Made by a program: the position numbers and the translations under genes
Assembly (NCBI GenBank): GCA_044235825.1
Contig: JBIIHL010000028.1
Location: 1-19,017, forward strand
DNA from: CANGYM01 sp044235825
Lineage (GTDB): Bacteria > Pseudomonadota > Alphaproteobacteria > JAJTHO01 > CANGYM01
DNA: 19,017 nt
Direction: 5' to 3'
Notes under the pieces: generated by a model
Databases searched by the model: none
The model's input: the letters and a program-made list of their open reading frames with translations, nothing else
Told to the model about the DNA's origin: nothing
Part shown: in pieces, positions 14,987 through 19,017 of the stretch
How positions within the stretch are numbered: the first letter of the stretch is position 1
Layout of the letters: every line of letters starts with the position of its first letter

Positions 14987-16245
14987 CAGGGCCAGAGCGT
15001 TTAGATTTACAGCCCGTTCGCGGGATGCGGGATTATGTGGGGATTGAGGGGGCGCATCTTCTCTCTCTGATCACGCTGTTTTGGGAACAGGTTTCGTTAT
15101 TTGGCTATACCCCCTGCTTAACGCCCCTGCTCGAAGAGGCGGGGGTTTTTTCCCGCTCTTTGGGGGAAACCTCGGATGTGATCAGCAAGGAAATGTATAC
15201 CCTGCTGGACCGCGGGGGGGATCCCTTGGTTTTGCGGCCCGAGGGTACAGCGGGCATCGTTCGGGCGCTGCTGTCCAACCGATTGCATCAGGATATGCCG
15301 GCCCATTTGGCCTATGCGGGGCCCATGTTTCGGTATGAACGCCCGCAAAAGGGCCGCCTGCGTCAATTTCATCAGGTGGGGGTTGAGCATTTTGGGGAGG
15401 CCTCGCCAGAGGCCGATGTGGAATCTCTGTTGTTATCGTGGCGGTATTTAACCGCGGTGGGCGTTGCAGAGGATGCCCGTTTGCACATCAACACGCTGGG
15501 GGATCCCGAAAGTCGCGCTGCCTTTCGCTGCGCCCTGATAGAGCATTTAACCCCCTTGGCAGATGCGCTGAGTGCCGACAGCCAGCGCCGTTTGCAAGCC
15601 AATCCGCTGCGGATTTTGGACAGCAAAGACCCCGCGGATCATCAGGCCCTAATCGGGGCGCCCGCTTTGCAGGATTTTTTAACCCCTGAGGCGCGGGCGC
15701 ATTTTGATCGGGTGTGTGAGGGTCTCAGTGCCCTTATCATTCCCTTTGAAATCAATCCACGCATTGTTCGGGGGCTGGATTATTATGTTCACACCACGTT
15801 TGAATGGGTGCATGGGGGCTTGGGGGCCCAAGGAACCTTGCTGGCGGGGGGGCGTTATGATGGTCTGGTGAAAACCATGGGGGGGCCGGATCTGCCTGGT
15901 GTGGGATGGGCGGCGGGGGTCGAGCGTTTGATGCTGGCCACAGTCCCCCCCCGTGTTCAGGGCGTTTCTGTGGTGGTGATGCCAGAGGAAGGCTCCTCAT
16001 CCTTTTATGCGCAGGCACTGGCGCAGGATTTCAGAAACGCCGACTTTTCCACCGTGGTGTGGGCAGAGGGATCTTTGAAAAAGCGCCTGAAAAAGGCCGC
16101 GCAGCGCAGCATCCCCCACGTGGTTTTTGTGGGGCAGGCGGATAGCGACGTGGGAACCTTAACGTTAAAAATGATGGAAACGGGGGATCAACATCAGCTG
16201 TCACGCCCAGCCGCGGTGACGTTTTTAAAGGGGGCGGCCTTATGA
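14983..16245 (+). CDS. hisS: Histidine--tRNA ligase
   Basis: This class II synthetase charges tRNA with histidine. The 420-residue product shows the usual start LQPVRGMRDYV, motif 2 around GPMFRYERPQKGRLRQFHQ (113-131), the histidine-binding segment RGLDYYVHTTFEW (about 262-274), LLAGGRYDGL, and motif 3 LPGVGWAAGVERL. The C-terminal anticodon-binding domain starts near residue 325 (VSVVVMPEE). Length is normal. The ATG at 14983 overlaps the grxC stop by 4 nt, and the hisS stop overlaps the next start in the same way. I see no histidine-responsive leader. Confidence 0.97.
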   Translation: MTGPERLDLQPVRGMRDYVGIEGAHLLSLITLFWEQVSLFGYTPCLTPLLEEAGVFSRSLGETSDVISKEMYTLLDRGGDPLVLRPEGTAGIVRALLSNRLHQDMPAHLAYAGPMFRYERPQKGRLRQFHQVGVEHFGEASPEADVESLLLSWRYLTAVGVAEDARLHINTLGDPESRAAFRCALIEHLTPLADALSADSQRRLQANPLRILDSKDPADHQALIGAPALQDFLTPEARAHFDRVCEGLSALIIPFEINPRIVRGLDYYVHTTFEWVHGGLGAQGTLLAGGRYDGLVKTMGGPDLPGVGWAAGVERLMLATVPPRVQGVSVVVMPEEGSSSFYAQALAQDFRNADFSTVVWAEGSLKKRLKKAAQRSIPHVVFVGQADSDVGTLTLKMMETGDQHQLSRPAAVTFLKGAAL

Positions 16246-18272
16246 TCAAAAGGGGTTTTGTTCTTTTTTTTGCCTTTTTGTTCATCATTCATGCGGGTGT
16301 TGCGGGGGCCGAGCCTAGTTTTGATACCCAAGTGCGCCAGTGGAACAATCAATTAACGGCCATGGATCGGGCCATTGCTAAAAACGAAGACGCCATCACG
16401 CCAGAACAAGCGAAAGCGTGGCGAGAGACCCTAAGAACCATCCGTGCCGATGCCAAAAAACAGGCGGATTTGGCCCTGTCCCAAAAAGAATCGCAAACCG
16501 ATCTGTTATCGGCCTTGGGCCCCGATCCCCAAAAAGGGGAGCCGGTGGATTATCGGATCGAGGCCCAGCGGAAAAAACTGAAAAACACCATCGTTGAAAT
16601 TGACAGCCGCAACAAACGCGCCACGTTGGCCTTGTCCAAGGCGCAGGAATTGATGAACCTGCTGGATGATCTGGAAAAAAAAGCCCTGCGCGATACGCTG
16701 CTGACGCATCTGGATTGGTCGACGTTTTCTTTTGATAGGTTTTTAACGGACGTTTCTGCGTTTTTCAATACGTTCGGCGCGTGGGATCGTGTGGCCATGG
16801 TGATTTTGGTCATGGCGATTTTGGGGTATATTCAAACGCAGTTGCCCCCTTTGTCACAGAAATTCATAGAAACGGTGGGGGCCCTGAACACGCGCCGTTT
16901 GTTTTATGGCTTGATATTGGCGATGATGACGTTTGCCCTTAGGGTCCATCTGTTTGGATCCCAGGGGTTTGTGCATGATGTGGGGTCTGTGGTGTTTACG
17001 CTGGCGCTGGCTGGTGTGATGTTGATTGTCCTAAAACCCCTTCGGTTTCGCGCCCCCAGCGGTGATGACGATGATTTTCACGCCGAAAAAAAAGCGGATC
17101 ACACCTGGATTGGCAATGGCTTTTTGTTTTTGATGCGTTTGGCGCTGGTGTCTGTGTTTCCGGCGATTTTGCTGGGGTATGTGTCGCTGGCCGTGTATTT
17201 GGCGTTCAATGTGACGGTGACGTTGGTGGCCATGCTGTCTTTTGGGGTGTTGCGCCATGCGTTTTTATGGATCATGCGGCGCATGGTCAGTGGCCAAGAA
17301 CAAAGCGCAGGTTCTGAAAAATCCGCCCTAGGGATTGTGATTTTAGAGCCCGTTTTGGCCCTGTTCCTGTTTATGGTGGCGTTGTCGTTTTGGGGTATGC
17401 CGCCTAAAAGTTTAGAAGCATGGATGGATCAATACGGCAGCGGTATAAAAATCGGGAATGTGACGTTTGATTTTCTAAATATTGGATCGGCCATTTCCAT
17501 TTTCTTTATTCTTTATGTGGCCACACGGATTACGCAGTGGTTTTTTTCAGAGCGTGTTTTGCCCTATACCCGCGTGGATGGGGGGTTAAAAAATGCGGTT
17601 CATGCCTTAACCGGCTATGTGGGTGTGGGGATTGCTATCCTCTCGGGGATGAGTGCCTTGGGCCTGAATATGGAAAATCTGGCCATCGTTTTGGGGGCGT
17701 TGTCGGTGGGGATCGGTTTTGGGTTACAGGCCGTGACCAGCAATTTTATTTCAGGGATTATTTTGTTGTTTGAGCGCCCCATTCGCGTCGGCGATTGGAT
17801 TGCCCTGGGCGAGCATCAGGGGGTGGTGCGCAAAATCCGCGTGCGGTCCACGGAAATTGAAACGTTTCAAAATGCCTCCATCATCGTGCCGAATTCCCAG
17901 TTGGTGACGGAAACGGTGACCAACTGGATGTTGCACGATACGGTGGCCCGTTTGGATATTACCGTGGGTGTGGCCTATGACAGCGATTTGAAACGTGTGA
18001 AGGACATTCTGATTGCCGCCGCCCAAGAGCATCCTGAGGTCCGCCGCAAACCCCAGCCCTTTGTGCTGCTCAAGGATTTTGGCGAGAGCGCCCTGCAGCT
18101 GGAACTGCGCTGTTTTGTCAAAAACGTCTTTTCTATGCAGGGGGTGGGCAGCGATATCCGAACACGGATTTATGAACAGTTTCAAAAGGATGGGATTGAA
18201 ATCCCCTATCCCAAACGGTCCATTCATGTCACGGCCAGCACGCCAGAGGCAACAATTATCGGGGGGGCATGA
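16242..18272 (+). CDS. MscS-family mechanosensitive channel with periplasmic N-terminal domain
   Basis: The product is a 676-residue inner-membrane channel that would release solutes on sudden osmotic downshift. A signal peptide (MIKRGFVLFFAFLFIIHAGV, cleavage near AGA/EPS) leads to a charged, helical periplasmic domain (about 25-160) with coiled-coil character, as in large MscS relatives carrying a DUF3772-type region. Several membrane segments follow from about residue 185. The pore helix and start of the beta domain are GALSVGIGFGLQAV then SNFISGIILLFERPIRVGDW (about 486-520), with the Gly/Ala packing typical of MscS TM3. The C-terminal vestibule ends in GIEIPYPKRSIHV. AAAGGGGG lies about 7 nt before the ATG inside hisS. 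The stop overlaps the dapE ATG after a run of seven G. Confidence 0.93.
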   Translation: MIKRGFVLFFAFLFIIHAGVAGAEPSFDTQVRQWNNQLTAMDRAIAKNEDAITPEQAKAWRETLRTIRADAKKQADLALSQKESQTDLLSALGPDPQKGEPVDYRIEAQRKKLKNTIVEIDSRNKRATLALSKAQELMNLLDDLEKKALRDTLLTHLDWSTFSFDRFLTDVSAFFNTFGAWDRVAMVILVMAILGYIQTQLPPLSQKFIETVGALNTRRLFYGLILAMMTFALRVHLFGSQGFVHDVGSVVFTLALAGVMLIVLKPLRFRAPSGDDDDFHAEKKADHTWIGNGFLFLMRLALVSVFPAILLGYVSLAVYLAFNVTVTLVAMLSFGVLRHAFLWIMRRMVSGQEQSAGSEKSALGIVILEPVLALFLFMVALSFWGMPPKSLEAWMDQYGSGIKIGNVTFDFLNIGSAISIFFILYVATRITQWFFSERVLPYTRVDGGLKNAVHALTGYVGVGIAILSGMSALGLNMENLAIVLGALSVGIGFGLQAVTSNFISGIILLFERPIRVGDWIALGEHQGVVRKIRVRSTEIETFQNASIIVPNSQLVTETVTNWMLHDTVARLDITVGVAYDSDLKRVKDILIAAAQEHPEVRRKPQPFVLLKDFGESALQLELRCFVKNVFSMQGVGSDIRTRIYEQFQKDGIEIPYPKRSIHVTASTPEATIIGGA

Positions 18273-19017
18273 TGCCAGATGCGGTTTCTTTTTTGGTGGA
18301 TTTGATCCGTTGTCCCAGCGTCACGCCGCAGGATGCGGGGACGCTGGATAGGATCACCGCGTGGTTGCAACCCATGGGCTTTACCTGTGTGCGGTTGCCC
18401 TTTGGACAGGGGCAAGACCGCGTGGATAACCTGTTCGCCCATCGCGGGGAAGGATCCCCCCATCTGTGCTTTGCGGGCCATGTGGATGTGGTGCCGACGG
18501 GGCCGCTGACGGATTGGATTCATCCCCCGTTTTCGGGGACGCAGGATCAGGGCAAAATCTGGGGCCGCGGGGCGGCGGATATGAAGGGGGCTATTGCCGC
18601 CTTTTTGGCTGCATTGCAGGATATGCCGAGTGACCATTCCGGCAAAATCAGCCTGCTGTTGACGGCGGATGAAGAGGGCCCCGGGATTCACGGCACCAAA
18701 CCCGTGTTGTCGTGGTTAAAGGACCATCACCTGCTGCCCGATATGTGTCTGGTGGGGGAGCCCACCAGTGGAGACACGCTGGCCGATACCGTCAAAATCG
18801 GCCGTCGGGGCAGTTTGAATGCTATCATCACGGTTCATGGGACGCAGGGGCATGTGGCCTATCCCCATTTTGCCCATAACCCGCTGCATGATGCGGCGGC
18901 CATTTTGGGGATTCTTTTGGAAAAACCGCTGGATCAGGGGCACCCGCATTTTGATGCGTCCAATTTGGAAATCACCAGCGTGGATACGGGCAATGGGACC
19001 ACCAACATCATTCCGCC
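18269..19017 (+). CDS. dapE: Succinyl-diaminopimelate desuccinylase (3' end outside window)
   Basis: This zinc peptidase-family enzyme hydrolyses N-succinyl-LL-2,6-diaminopimelate in the lysine and peptidoglycan precursor pathway. The 249 codons present contain GHVDVVPTG with metal ligand H71 and catalytic Asp73, RGAADMKG with bridging Asp104, DEEGPG with E135 (general base) and E136, and GEPT with E164. These positions agree within a few residues with E. coli DapE. The closing segment GNGTTNIIP is the usual turn at the dimerisation domain boundary. Missing at the right edge is the last third, including the final His ligand. Two ATGs stand in tandem (18269, 18272); the first overlaps the mscS stop by 4 nt. 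Confidence 0.95.
   Translation, partial: MMPDAVSFLVDLIRCPSVTPQDAGTLDRITAWLQPMGFTCVRLPFGQGQDRVDNLFAHRGEGSPHLCFAGHVDVVPTGPLTDWIHPPFSGTQDQGKIWGRGAADMKGAIAAFLAALQDMPSDHSGKISLLLTADEEGPGIHGTKPVLSWLKDHHLLPDMCLVGEPTSGDTLADTVKIGRRGSLNAIITVHGTQGHVAYPHFAHNPLHDAAAILGILLEKPLDQGHPHFDASNLEITSVDTGNGTTNIIP

Overview
The window is 19 kb of dense chromosomal sequence from an alphaproteobacterium. The evidence is the very long NAD-type glutamate dehydrogenase, the PWSVKG motif typical of PodJ-family proteins, an AMIN-type envelope protein start, and a CCCTCTCCC/GGGGGAGGG palindrome of the kind scattered through alphaproteobacterial genomes. Base composition is near half G+C, with a strong liking for GGG and CCC codons and so for runs of G or C. 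I cannot name the genus. No tRNA, rRNA, IS element, CRISPR array, phage or integrase gene was found.

Layout. At 1-116 (minus) is the start of a secreted, probably cell-wall amidase gene running off the left edge. It is divergent from gltX (230-1588, plus). A minus-strand group follows: mutY (3290-2280), a 99-aa PodJ-motif protein (2220-1921) and an overlapping 125-aa exported protein (1988-1611). recA (3350-4441, plus) is divergent from mutY. The 491-bp gap 4442-4932 is the least ordinary part. It holds a REP-like palindrome, a perfect 14-bp AT-rich palindrome, a clear minus-strand intrinsic terminator, and a tiny minus-strand reading frame of 39 or 44 codons built on a 15-bp/30-bp tandem repeat with a structured leader. 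Next come a CbpA-like J-protein (5751-4933, minus) and an exported proline-rich protein with a divergent OmpA-like end (6917-5835, minus).

A 258-bp divergent region carries a good promoter and an attenuator-like hairpin in front of a plus-strand series: NAD-glutamate dehydrogenase (7176-11936), valS (11975-14665), grxC (14732-14986), hisS (14983-16245), an MscS-family channel (16242-18272) and dapE (18269-right edge). The last four are joined by 4-nt stop/start overlaps and are probably translationally coupled.

The genes serve translation (three aminoacyl-tRNA synthetases), DNA maintenance (RecA, MutY), protein folding, redox, glutamate catabolism, and the envelope (amidase, OmpA-like, MscS, and DapE for diaminopimelate). 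Most of this is ordinary housekeeping. The two items that I think deserve a second look are the tandem-repeat mini-gene between recA and the J-protein gene, and the PodJ-like/exported-protein overlapping pair. Neither can be called a new system from sequence alone.
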